Shown: one piece after another, positions 26,929 through 33,720 of the stretch | Layout of the letters: each line of letters opens with the position of its first letter | Numbering within the stretch: the first letter of the stretch is position 1 | From: Streptomyces pactum | Lineage (GTDB): Bacteria > Actinomycetota > Actinomycetes > Streptomycetales > Streptomycetaceae | DNA length: 64,000 nt | Assembly: GCF_002005225.1 (NCBI RefSeq) | Contig: NZ_CP019724.1 | Span: 3,908,501 to 3,972,500 of the forward strand | Reading direction: 5' to 3' | Made by a program: the position numbers and the translations under genes | Notes under the pieces: generated by a model | The model's database searches: none | What the model saw: the letters and a program-made list of their open reading frames with translations, nothing else | Told to the model about the DNA's origin: nothing

Positions 26929-27375
26929 TCAGCAGGCGAAGTCCTGGTCCATGTCGAGGCCGCCCTCGCGGGGCTGGGTGAAGGAGAACCAGTTCCCGGA
27001 GTCGTCGCGGAAGAGGGCCTCCGTGCCGTACGGGCGCTCCTGCGGCTCTTGGAGGAACTCGACCCCACGGTCCTTGAGTTTCTTGTAGTCGCCGTGGATG
27101 TCGTCGGTGGTCAGCACGCCGGCACCGAGCGCGCCCTTCGCGACCAGCTTCTCGATCATCTCGGCGGACTCGGGGTCCATCGAGGGGCCGGACGGAATCA
27201 TCAGCGTCAGTTCGACGTCGGGCTGGTTCGGAGAGCCGACGGTGAGCCAGCGCATGCCGCCCTCGCCCATGGTCATGTCGGTGCGGACCTCCAGGCCCAG
27301 CTTCTCGGTGTAGAACTGCTTGGCCCGGTCCTGGTCGAGGACCCAGACGGTCGAGATGGCGAGACCCTTGATCAT
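26929..27375 (-). CDS. VOC (glyoxalase/bleomycin-resistance) family protein
   Basis: A 148-aa vicinal-oxygen-chelate fold protein. Two beta-alpha-beta-beta-beta modules are seen: IKGLAISTVWVLDQDRAKQF, YTEKLGLEVRTDMT and MRWLTVGSPNQPDVELTLMI, then the second half with VLTTDDIHGDYKKLKDRGVE, TEALFRDDSGNWFSF. Members include glyoxalases, extradiol dioxygenases and drug-binding proteins; the activity here is open. It lies 73 nt downstream of an AraC-type regulator on the same strand, a common pairing. Confidence 0.88.
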   Translation of the reverse strand: MIKGLAISTVWVLDQDRAKQFYTEKLGLEVRTDMTMGEGGMRWLTVGSPNQPDVELTLMIPSGPSMDPESAEMIEKLVAKGALGAGVLTTDDIHGDYKKLKDRGVEFLQEPQERPYGTEALFRDDSGNWFSFTQPREGGLDMDQDFAC

Positions 27376-27448
27376 GGCGTGCTCCTGTTTGTTCGCGCTG
27401 CTTCCGCGGCCGTTCCCGCTTGCTCTGCCACGGTAGGCAGCGGGGGTC

Positions 27449-27859
27449 TCAGTCCGCTTCTCCGGAATTGCGCCGCACCCCGCCCGCCCAGTGCATGACG
27501 TAACAGCCGGGTATGAGGGCGGTCCCCCGGCCCACGTGCTTCGTCCGGTACTCGCTCGGGGTCAGTCCGGTCCACGCCTTGAACCGGGTGGAGAAGGTGC
27601 CCAGGCTGCTGAAGCCGACCAGGTGGCAGATCTCGGTCACGGACAGGTTGGCGGTGCGCAGCAGGTCCTCGGCGCGCTCGATGCGGCGGCGGGTGAGGTA
27701 CTGGCCGGGTGTCTCGCCGTACGCCTCCTTGAAGGCGCGCAGGAAGTGATACCGGGAGTACCCGGCGTGCGCGGCGACGGCGTCGAGGTCGAGCGCCGGG
27801 TCGGCCCAGTCGCGGTCCATGGCGTCCTTCGCCAGCCGCAACTGCCGCAACTTGTCCAT
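27449..27859 (-). CDS. AraC-family transcriptional regulator (HTH only)
   Basis: A 136-aa regulator made up almost only of the AraC DNA-binding domain: LDAVAAHAGYSRYHFLRAFK is the first helix-turn-helix and SVTEICHLVGFSSLGTFSTR the second, with the family signature FKAWTGLTPSEYR. It lacks the usual N-terminal ligand domain. A short C-terminal extension (LIPGCYVMHWAGG) follows. The start MDKLRQLRLAKDAMDRD was chosen where homology begins. It probably governs the downstream VOC gene, with which it forms an operon. Confidence 0.9.
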   Translation of the reverse strand: MDKLRQLRLAKDAMDRDWADPALDLDAVAAHAGYSRYHFLRAFKEAYGETPGQYLTRRRIERAEDLLRTANLSVTEICHLVGFSSLGTFSTRFKAWTGLTPSEYRTKHVGRGTALIPGCYVMHWAGGVRRNSGEAD

Positions 27860-27940
27860 ACGCCGATGGTGGCACGGGGCACTGACAGCGGCCGGTGGAG
27901 GCGCGGGCGGCGCCAGAGGCCGCCCGTAGCCTTGGGCGCC

Positions 27941-28414
27941 ATGGGGATACGGATCGACGCAGAGGTGAGTTACCCGATCAACGACGAGGTGGAGCGGGTG
28001 CTCGGGTTGGCCGAGGCCGTCGGCGAGCCGGTCACGGTCACGTTCGTGTGGGAGGGAGGCCGGCCCTCGGAGCACGCGGTGCTGGTGCCCGCGGCGACGC
28101 TGGCGCTCTGGGAGCACTGGTCTCCCGCCGCCTACCCGCCGCGGGTCGCCGCCGACCGGGCCGAGGCGGAGGACAAGGAGGAGCCGGAGCTGGCTCATCC
28201 GGTGAAGCACGGCGCCTTCACGCTCTTCCGCCGTCGTGTGGGAGGCCGTACGGCGGTCGCCCGCGACGGCGTGGTGGTCGCCGAGCTCATGGACCCGGGC
28301 GAGGCGCACTGGCTGGAGGAGCAGGCCCGCAGTGTCCGCCAGGGCTTCATGGACCCGAGGCAGAAGGCGGCGTTCGAGGAGTTCCTTGCCCGGCAGGCAG
28401 ACCGGGGTGAGTAG
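27941..28414 (+). CDS. Conserved hypothetical protein
   Basis: A 157-aa soluble protein of unknown function. It begins MGIRIDAEVSYPINDEVERV and has a likely beta-rich first half (VTVTFVWEGGRPSEHAVLV), an acidic linker (RAEAEDKEEPE) and a helical C-terminus (PRQKAAFEEFLARQADRGE). No catalytic or membrane motif is visible. It is divergent from the AraC gene and is followed by a very strong hairpin. Normal codon use supports it. Confidence 0.75.
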   Translation: MGIRIDAEVSYPINDEVERVLGLAEAVGEPVTVTFVWEGGRPSEHAVLVPAATLALWEHWSPAAYPPRVAADRAEAEDKEEPELAHPVKHGAFTLFRRRVGGRTAVARDGVVVAELMDPGEAHWLEEQARSVRQGFMDPRQKAAFEEFLARQADRGE

Positions 28415-28418
28415 TGGC

Positions 28419-28505
28419 AAGCGTGAGCAACTTGGGGGCAACTGTCATCGAGCCGCTCGGATGAGCGGTTCGATGACAGTTGGGGGTGATGTGCTCACGC
28501 TTTTT
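28419..28505. terminator. Long two-part hairpin terminator
   Basis: The inner stem AACTGTCATCGAGCCGCTC (28440-28458) pairs with 28463-28481 over a 4-nt loop, with one G-T pair. The outer stem AAGCGTGAGCA (28419-28429) pairs perfectly with 28492-28502. A T-run TTTTT (28501-28505) ends it on the plus strand, and an A-pair precedes it for the other strand. It separates convergent genes (27941 gene and DUF397) and is far longer than a normal terminator. Confidence 0.85.
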
Positions 28506-28525
28506 GGAGGGGGAGGGTGTGGGGG

Positions 28526-28717
28526 CTATCGCAGGCCGTCGACGAACGACTGCCAAGCACCGGCACCAACGGTGACGACCGGACCACCCGGGACCTTGCT
28601 GTCCCGCACGGGCACGGCCCCGGTGGGGCACTTCTCAGCGACCTCGACGCAGTCGCCGCCGTTGGGGCCGCTGTAGCTGGACCTACGCCACTGGGTCTCG
28701 CTCGGTGCGGTCTTCAT
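28526..28717 (-). CDS. DUF397 protein
   Basis: A 63-aa protein with the DUF397 core WRRSSYSGPNGGDCVEVAE and VPVRDSKVPGGPVVTV. In Streptomyces such small proteins are encoded beside WhiJ-type XRE/DUF5753 regulators and often modulate them. Here the regulator directly upstream is reduced to a short remnant, and the DUF397 start lies inside the end of that remnant in another frame, so the protein may be an orphan. Confidence 0.9.
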   Translation of the reverse strand: MKTAPSETQWRRSSYSGPNGGDCVEVAEKCPTGAVPVRDSKVPGGPVVTVGAGAWQSFVDGLR

Positions 28718-28845
28718 AGCGTTCCAGCGCGGCGTCCACCCGCTCGGAGAAGTCCCGCGTCGGGACCTTCTTCGTGGTCTCGATCTGACCGACCAGTGAG
28801 CCGGCGCAGAAGATGATCTCGCCGAGCCCATCACGTAACAGGTCC
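28683..28845 (-). pseudogene. Remnant of an XRE/WhiJ-type (DUF5753) regulator
   Basis: A short minus-strand frame encodes LGEIIFCAGSLVGQIETTKK followed by VPTRDFSERVDAAL, which is the second half of the helix-turn-helix of WhiJ-like XRE regulators. The residues before it (RPSPADLLRDG) do not fit the family and the roughly 200-residue DUF5753 part is missing; the frame stops after ERYEDRTERDPVA, over the DUF397 start. This looks like a gene eroded by deletions at both ends. An alternative, a functional micro-protein, cannot be excluded. Confidence 0.65.
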
Positions 28846-28849
28846 GCAG

Positions 28850-29219
28850 GTGACGGACGTTGAGAGCCAGTACCACGCCGACTTCGCCATGGGCGCGCAC
28901 TCGGCCCGCCATCCGCGCCGACGCCGCCGAGCTCGCGCTCACGGAGCTGGTCGCCAACGTCGTACGGCACGTGCCGGGCCGCCGCTGCCGCGTGTGCTTC
29001 CTGCTTCGCCCCGGCGGAGTACGGGTCGAGGTCGCCGACGGCTGCCCGGAGCTGCCGGTCCCGGCAGCCGCCGACACGCTGGACGACGGCGGGCGCGGAC
29101 TCGTGATCGTCGCGGCCGTGACCGACCGGTGGGGGGTCGCACCGCATACCGAAGGGCGGGGCAAGACGGTGTGGTTCGAGTGCGGCAGCCGCGCGGCTCC
29201 GCCCGCGCCGCGTCCGTGA
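28850..29219 (+). pseudogene. Frameshifted ATP-binding (HATPase, RsbW-like) protein
   Basis: Frame one (from GTG at 28850) gives VTDVESQYHADFAMGAHSARH, the usual N-terminus of the streptomycete anti-sigma-like ATPase family. The body of the domain, ADAAELALTELVANVVRHVP with GGRGLVIVAAVTDRWGV, lies in the next frame. The helix that normally links the two is missing, so an internal deletion of 3n+2 nt is inferred. The N, G1 (VADGCPELP) and G2 boxes are intact, so a shortened protein from a TTG at 28860 could still be made. It is divergent from the XRE/DUF397 remnants, its usual neighbours. Confidence 0.65.
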
Positions 29220-29424
29220 ACCGACCGCCGGCCGGCCGCGTGCCACGGGGCGGCGAGGCGTACCTCCCGGGCGGCGACCGCCGGTACCGGCAGCACGTTC
29301 CCGGCCTCGCGCCTCTCGTGGCGGCGCCCCGGCTCCCGCTCGCTCCGGCGCCTTCGTACCCGCCGCCCGGGCCGTCGGGGCGGCGAAACCCGGTTGTGCC
29401 CGGGAGCGCGATCCGCTTGGGTCC

Positions 29425-30198
29425 GTGATCGTGACCGCCTTGAATGATCTCGTACGTCCCGACCGCTATCCGCGCTCCTCCCGCTACGACCCCGCCTGGC
29501 TGCTCGGCCTCGACATGGGACCGAACCCGCTGTGGCTGCTGGAGGACCTCGCCCGGGACCTCGATCTGCGGCCGGGGACGCGCATCCTCGACCTCGGCTC
29601 CGGCAAGGGCGCCACGTCCGTGTTCCTGGCCCGTGAGTACGGCGCCGAGGTCGTCGCGGCCGACTGGTGGGTCGCCCCCGAGGAGGCCGCGGCCGTCTTC
29701 GCCGGCGCGGGGGTCGGCGACCGGGTGACGGCCGTGCGGGCGGAGGCGCACGCCCTGCCGTTCGAGGAGGAAAGCTTCGACGCCGTCGTCAGCGTCGACG
29801 CGTTCGAGTACTTCGGTACGGCGGACGGTTACCTGCCGTACCTGGTCCGGTTCCTGCGTCCCGGTGGGCAGTTGGGCATGGCGACCCCCGCCCTGACGCG
29901 GGAGGTGCGCGAGCTGGGGGCCATCCCGCCCCACATCAAGGACGTGGTCGGCTGGGAGGCGATGGCCTGGCACACCGCCGAGTGGTGGCGCTTCCAGTGG
30001 GGGACCACCGAGCTGGTGGACGTCACCTCCGCGCGGCTGCAGCCGGACGCCTGGCGGGACTGGCTGCTGTGGGCCCGGGCGGGGGCCGAGTACCGGGCGG
30101 ACGGCCGGAACGCGGACGACCGGGCCGTCATCGACATGCTCACCACCGACGGTGGGGAGTTCCTCTCCTTCGCCCTGGTCACCGCGCGCCGGAACTGA
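29425..30198 (+). CDS. SAM-dependent methyltransferase
   Basis: A 257-aa class I methyltransferase. Motif I is ILDLGSGKGATSVFLAREYG, followed by VVAADWWVAPEEAAAVF, AEAHALPFEEESFDAVVSVD and VRFLRPGGQLGMATPAL, in the order of the Methyltransf_11/cyclopropane-synthase-like group. The C-terminus contains Trp-rich segments (AWHTAEWWRFQWGTTELVD). The GTG at 29425 is used; a GTG at 29431 is equally possible. The substrate is unknown. It converges on the MFS gene with a strong terminator between. The 205 nt upstream (29220-29424) show no gene. Confidence 0.85.
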   Translation: MIVTALNDLVRPDRYPRSSRYDPAWLLGLDMGPNPLWLLEDLARDLDLRPGTRILDLGSGKGATSVFLAREYGAEVVAADWWVAPEEAAAVFAGAGVGDRVTAVRAEAHALPFEEESFDAVVSVDAFEYFGTADGYLPYLVRFLRPGGQLGMATPALTREVRELGAIPPHIKDVVGWEAMAWHTAEWWRFQWGTTELVDVTSARLQPDAWRDWLLWARAGAEYRADGRNADDRAVIDMLTTDGGEFLSFALVTARRN

Positions 30199-30214
30199 CC
30201 GGACCGACGACAAA

Positions 30215-30248
30215 GGGCCTCCGGGTGGCCACAACCACCCGGAGGCCC
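30215..30248. terminator. Bidirectional terminator, methyltransferase / MFS
   Basis: A perfect 14-bp stem, GGGCCTCCGGGTGG (30215-30228) with CCACCCGGAGGCCC (30235-30248), and a 6-nt loop. It lies between the two convergent stop codons (30198 and 30265). Confidence 0.9.
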
Positions 30249-30264
30249 TCGCGGCGGGCAGGCG

Positions 30265-31881
30265 TCACACCGCCTCGGTCACCGGTGCCTTCGCCGTGGC
30301 CGTGTCGTCGTCGCCGTCGGCCGGGGCGTCGGCCGCCTTCGGGCCCGCCCCCTTCAACGGCACCTCCTTCACGAAGACCGCCGCCACCAGCGCGACGACC
30401 GCCACCGCGGCGCCCAGCAGGAACGCGCCGTGCGTCCCGGAGGACACCGCGTCCTGGTACGCCACGCGCGCCGCCTCCGGCAGCTTGGCCAGGCTCGCCG
30501 CGTCCAACTGCGCCGACTGCTCGGTCACCTTGGAGCCCAGCGCGCCGGCCTTCTCCGCCATGACGTCCTGGACCCGGTGGTTGAACAGGGCGCCCATGAT
30601 CGCGACGCCGAAGGAGGAACCGAGGGTGCGGAAGAGGGTGGTGGTGGAGGACGCGACGCCCATGTCCTTCATCTCCACGCTGTTCTGCGCCACCAGCATG
30701 GTGATCTGCATCAGGCAGCCCATGCCGAGACCGACGACGGCCATGTACACCCCGGAGGTGAACCGGCTGGTGTCCGTGTCCATCAGCGACAGGAGGTACA
30801 GCCCGACCGTCATCAGCGCGCCGCCCACCACCGGGAAGATCTTGTAGCGGCCGGTGTTGGTGGTGATCCGCCCCGCGACCATCGACGTGACGAGCATCGC
30901 GCCCAGCATCGGCAGGAGCAGCAGCCCGGAGTTGGTGGCGGACGCGCCCTGCACCGACTGCTGGTAGAGCGGCAGGAAGAGGGTGGCGCCGAACATCACG
31001 AAGCCGACGATGAAGCCGATGAGGGACATCAGCGTGAAGTTGCGGTTGCGGAAGATGTGCAGCGGCATGATCGGCTCGGTGGCCCTGGTCTGCCGGAACA
31101 CGAACCCGACCAGCGCGGCGACGCCGATGCCGATCAGCTCCATGATCCGCGCGGAGGTCCAGGCGTACTCGGTGCCGCCCCAGGTGGTGACGAGCACGAC
31201 GGCGGTGATGCCGACGGTCAGCAGCGCGGCGCCGAGATAGTCGATGCGCGCCTGGCTGCGCTTCTTCGGCAGGTGCAGTACGGCGCTGACGGCGACCAGC
31301 GCGACCGCGCCGAGCGGGAGGTTGATGTAGAAGGACCAGCGCCAGCCCCAGTGGTCGGTGATGGTGCCGCCGACCAGCGGTCCGCCGATCATCGCCAGCG
31401 CCATGACGCCGGCCATCATGCCCTGGTACTTGCCGCGCTCCCGGGGCGGAATCAGGTCGCCGATGATGGCCATGACGCCGACCATCAGACCGCCGGCGCC
31501 GAGCCCCTGGACGGCGCGGAAGCCGATGAGCTGGCCCATGTCCTGGGCCATGCCGCTGAGGGCCGAGCCGATCAGGAAGATCACGATCGACGTCATGAAC
31601 GAGCCCTTGCGCCCGTACATGTCACCGAGCTTGCCCCACAGCGGGGTGGAGGCCGCGGTCGCGAGGGTGTAGGCGGTGACCACCCAGGAGAGGTGCTCCA
31701 GGCCGCCCAGCTCGCCCACGATCGTCGGCATCGCGGTACCGATGATCATGTTGTCGAGCATCGCGAGCATCATCGCGATCATGAGCGCGAGCAGGACCAC
31801 CCGCACGCTTCTCGGCTGCTTGCCACCACCGGCCGGTGGCCCTTCCGGTGTGCCCGCCCGTTTCCCCGGTGTGTCCGCCAT
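30265..31881 (-). CDS. MFS drug exporter, DHA2 (14-TM) family
   Basis: A 538-aa proton-coupled efflux pump of the major facilitator superfamily. Motif C/D1-type elements are visible: MLAMLDNMIIGTAMPTIV in the first helix, WGKLGDMYGRKG as motif A, and GPLVGGTITDHWGWRWSFYI typical of DHA2 exporters. About 14 hydrophobic segments are present, with a cytoplasmic tail ending APADGDDDTATAKAPVTEAV. The ATG at 31881 was chosen over an in-frame GTG 9 nt upstream, as it is better spaced from GGGGGAG. It is divergent from a TetR gene with two operator-like sites between. Confidence 0.94.
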   Translation of the reverse strand: MADTPGKRAGTPEGPPAGGGKQPRSVRVVLLALMIAMMLAMLDNMIIGTAMPTIVGELGGLEHLSWVVTAYTLATAASTPLWGKLGDMYGRKGSFMTSIVIFLIGSALSGMAQDMGQLIGFRAVQGLGAGGLMVGVMAIIGDLIPPRERGKYQGMMAGVMALAMIGGPLVGGTITDHWGWRWSFYINLPLGAVALVAVSAVLHLPKKRSQARIDYLGAALLTVGITAVVLVTTWGGTEYAWTSARIMELIGIGVAALVGFVFRQTRATEPIMPLHIFRNRNFTLMSLIGFIVGFVMFGATLFLPLYQQSVQGASATNSGLLLLPMLGAMLVTSMVAGRITTNTGRYKIFPVVGGALMTVGLYLLSLMDTDTSRFTSGVYMAVVGLGMGCLMQITMLVAQNSVEMKDMGVASSTTTLFRTLGSSFGVAIMGALFNHRVQDVMAEKAGALGSKVTEQSAQLDAASLAKLPEAARVAYQDAVSSGTHGAFLLGAAVAVVALVAAVFVKEVPLKGAGPKAADAPADGDDDTATAKAPVTEAV

Positions 31882-31920
31882 CGCTCCCACTCCCCCAGCT
31901 ACCGCTGTTCCACTCGCCCA

Positions 31921-31990
31921 CTTACTTGCCGCCCGGCAAGCTGACTACACTCGGGAAGGTAGACGCGTAACTAGCCGGGCGTCAAGTAAG
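31921..31990. promoter_or_regulatory. Two inverted operator-like sites between MFS and TetR genes
   Basis: CTTACTTGCCGCCCGGCAAG at 31921-31940 reappears on the opposite strand at 31971-31990 with two changes in 20. The first copy is itself a palindrome (CTTGCCG-CC-CGGCAAG, 31925-31940). The sites flank the likely promoters of both divergent genes, the standard layout for a TetR repressor controlling itself and its exporter. Confidence 0.75.
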
Positions 31991-32029
31991 TTTTTCGGAA
32001 AGTGCGCGGAACAGGAGGTGCGTAGGAGG

Positions 32030-32644
32030 ATGGGCGGCACGATGGACGGCACCAAGCAGCAGCGACGCCGCGGGGACACCCGCCAGCGCATCCAGGACGT
32101 GGCGCTCGGACTCTTCGCCGAGCAGGGGTACGAGAAGACCTCGCTGCGCGAGATCGCCGAGCGCCTCGACGTCACCAAGGCCGCGCTCTACTACCACTTC
32201 AAGACCAAGGAAGAGATCCTGGTCGGCATCTTCGAGGATCTCTCCCGGCCCATGGAGGACCTGATCGCGTGGGCGCGGGAGCAGCCGCACACCCTGGAGA
32301 CGAAACAGGAGATCATCCGCCGCTACAGCGAGGCGCTGGCGGGCGCGGCGCCACTGTTCCGCTTCATGCAGGAGAACCAGGCGACGGTCCGGGACCTGCG
32401 CATCGGCGAGATGTTCAAGACCCGCATGCTCGGGCTGCGCGACAGCCTCATAGACCCGGAAGCGGACCTGGTCGACCAGGTCCGCTGTGTCAGTGCGCTG
32501 TTCACGCTGCACGCCGGGATGTTCGTCCTGAGCGACCTCGAGGGCGACCCCGAGGAACAGCGCGCGGCCGTTCTCGAGGTCGCCACCGATCTGGTGACCC
32601 AGGCGCACCGGGGCTCGGCCGGGCGCGCGGCACCCGCTCCTTAG
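32030..32644 (+). CDS. TetR-family regulator of the MFS exporter
   Basis: A 204-aa TetR repressor. The DNA-binding domain is in residues about 14-60: RQRIQDVALGLFAEQGYEK, TSLREIAERLDVTKAALYYH, FKTKEEIL. The C-terminal domain (IIRRYSEALAGAAPLFRFMQ and after) is the ligand part. Two ribosome-site-like AGGAGG blocks lie 0 and 11 nt upstream; ATG at 32030 is used, with 32042 as an alternative. It probably represses itself and the divergent exporter. Its stop overlaps the stop of the convergent M23 gene by 4 nt (TTAG shared). Confidence 0.92.
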   Translation: MGGTMDGTKQQRRRGDTRQRIQDVALGLFAEQGYEKTSLREIAERLDVTKAALYYHFKTKEEILVGIFEDLSRPMEDLIAWAREQPHTLETKQEIIRRYSEALAGAAPLFRFMQENQATVRDLRIGEMFKTRMLGLRDSLIDPEADLVDQVRCVSALFTLHAGMFVLSDLEGDPEEQRAAVLEVATDLVTQAHRGSAGRAAPAP

Positions 32645-33321
32645 ACGGTCACGCCCTTGTCGCGCAGGAAGGCGACCGGGTCGACGGCCGAGCCGTAGTT
32701 CGGGGTCGTCCGGATCTCGAAGTGCAGGTGCGGGCCGCTGGAGTTGCCGGTGTTGCCGGACTTGGCGATGGACTGGCCGGTCTTCACGATCTGGCCGGCC
32801 TTCACGTTGATCTTGGACAGGTGGGCGTACTGGGAGTACGTGCCGTTGCCGTGCTTGATCACGATGGCGTTGCCGTAGGCGGGGCCGTCACCGGCGCCGT
32901 TGCCGCCGGCCTTGACGACGGTGCCGCCGTGCGCGGCGACGACGTTGGTGCCGATCGGCACGGCGAAGTCCTGGCCGCTGTGCTTGCTCGCCCACATGCC
33001 GCCGTTCTGGGCGAAGCTCGCGGTGAGCTTGTACTTCTTCACCGGGTCCACCCAGGAGGCGGCCTTCTTCTTGGTGACCGTCTTCTTGGCGGCGACGGTC
33101 TTCGCGCTCGTGGCCTTCTCGGCCTTCGCCGCCTTGGCCTGCGCCGCGGCCTGGGCCTCGACGGCGCTCGCGGCGGTGGAGGTGCTGGAAGCCGCCGTGG
33201 TGCCGGTGGCGGCCGCGACCCCGGCTCCCAGTGCGACCGAGGCTCCGAGGCCTGCGGCCATCACCGCGGCGCGGGTGCGGATGGTCGTACGGGAAGAACG
33301 GGACGTGACACGCGGGAACAT
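32641..33321 (-). CDS. Secreted M23 metallopeptidase (LytM-type)
   Basis: Peptidoglycan endopeptidase, exported (226 aa). A basic N-terminus and hydrophobic stretch (AAVMAAGLGASVALGAGVAA) form a signal peptide. An Ala/Lys-rich linker follows (residues about 50-87). The C-terminal M23 domain has the zinc ligands in SKHSGQDFAVPIGT (H-x3-D) and GPHLHFEIR (HxH), plus YAHLSKINVKAGQIVKTGQ. The start MFPRVTSRSSRTT was chosen because it precedes the signal peptide. In Streptomyces such hydrolases act in germination and growth and are often c-di-AMP-linked. Confidence 0.94.
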   Translation of the reverse strand: MFPRVTSRSSRTTIRTRAAVMAAGLGASVALGAGVAAATGTTAASSTSTAASAVEAQAAAQAKAAKAEKATSAKTVAAKKTVTKKKAASWVDPVKKYKLTASFAQNGGMWASKHSGQDFAVPIGTNVVAAHGGTVVKAGGNGAGDGPAYGNAIVIKHGNGTYSQYAHLSKINVKAGQIVKTGQSIAKSGNTGNSSGPHLHFEIRTTPNYGSAVDPVAFLRDKGVTV

Positions 33322-33720
33322 TCGAACCTCATGGGGACGGGAACAGAGGAAAGCCCCTCCGGCGGGACGCACAGGGCGCTCGTCGGGCGGGCTCCACCTT
33401 GGTAACCCGGCGGCCCCGAACCGCACAAAGGTGTGACCTACGACCCTATTTAGTACTTCAGCACGAAACTTCACGAGTCTCGACAGAGCCCCCATTCTGG
33501 ACAAAACCAGCTCAGGGCCCCGGAAAACGACCGCCCCTCCAGTCCGATGTGTCCGTTTTCGTAGTTCTTGCGGCTTACACTATTCCGGGTAGTACAGCCC
33601 GAACCCCCTGTGCGGCATGTCACCGGCGGCCATGATCGAAGGCCCGGTGAATGTGACCGGGGCTACTCCCGTCCCGGCTAACCCGCCCCCCGTTCAAGGG
33701 GGTTCACCTAGGCTCGGACC
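33322..33720. promoter_or_regulatory. 399-nt divergent intergenic region, M23 / first NACHT gene
   Basis: On the M23 side, an AT-rich patch GTACTAAATAGGGTC (minus strand, 33440-33454) could be a -10 region, leaving a leader of about 110-120 nt with GC-rich paired segments (GGTTCGGGGCCGCCGGGTTA, minus strand, about 33403-33422). On the NACHT side, the 33550-33600 stretch is AT-rich (TTTTCGTAGTTCTTGCGG). No small gene was recognised. Confidence 0.45.
33709..33714 (+). promoter_or_regulatory. Possible -10 element for a leaderless first NACHT gene
   Basis: TAGGCT ends 6 nt before the ATG at 33721 and no ribosome site is visible, a layout consistent with leaderless transcription. The same hexamer lies upstream of the third NACHT gene (39694-39699). 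Confidence 0.35.

Noticed and set aside
28683..29246. 187-aa minus-strand gene spanning the XRE remnant
   Set aside because: Most of its length is antisense to the HATPase body; only the last 50 residues resemble a protein family.
33322..33480. ydaO (c-di-AMP) riboswitch before the M23 gene
   Set aside because: The expected GCTAACC core and GGGGTGAAT-type segments were not found by eye; kept only as a question about the leader.
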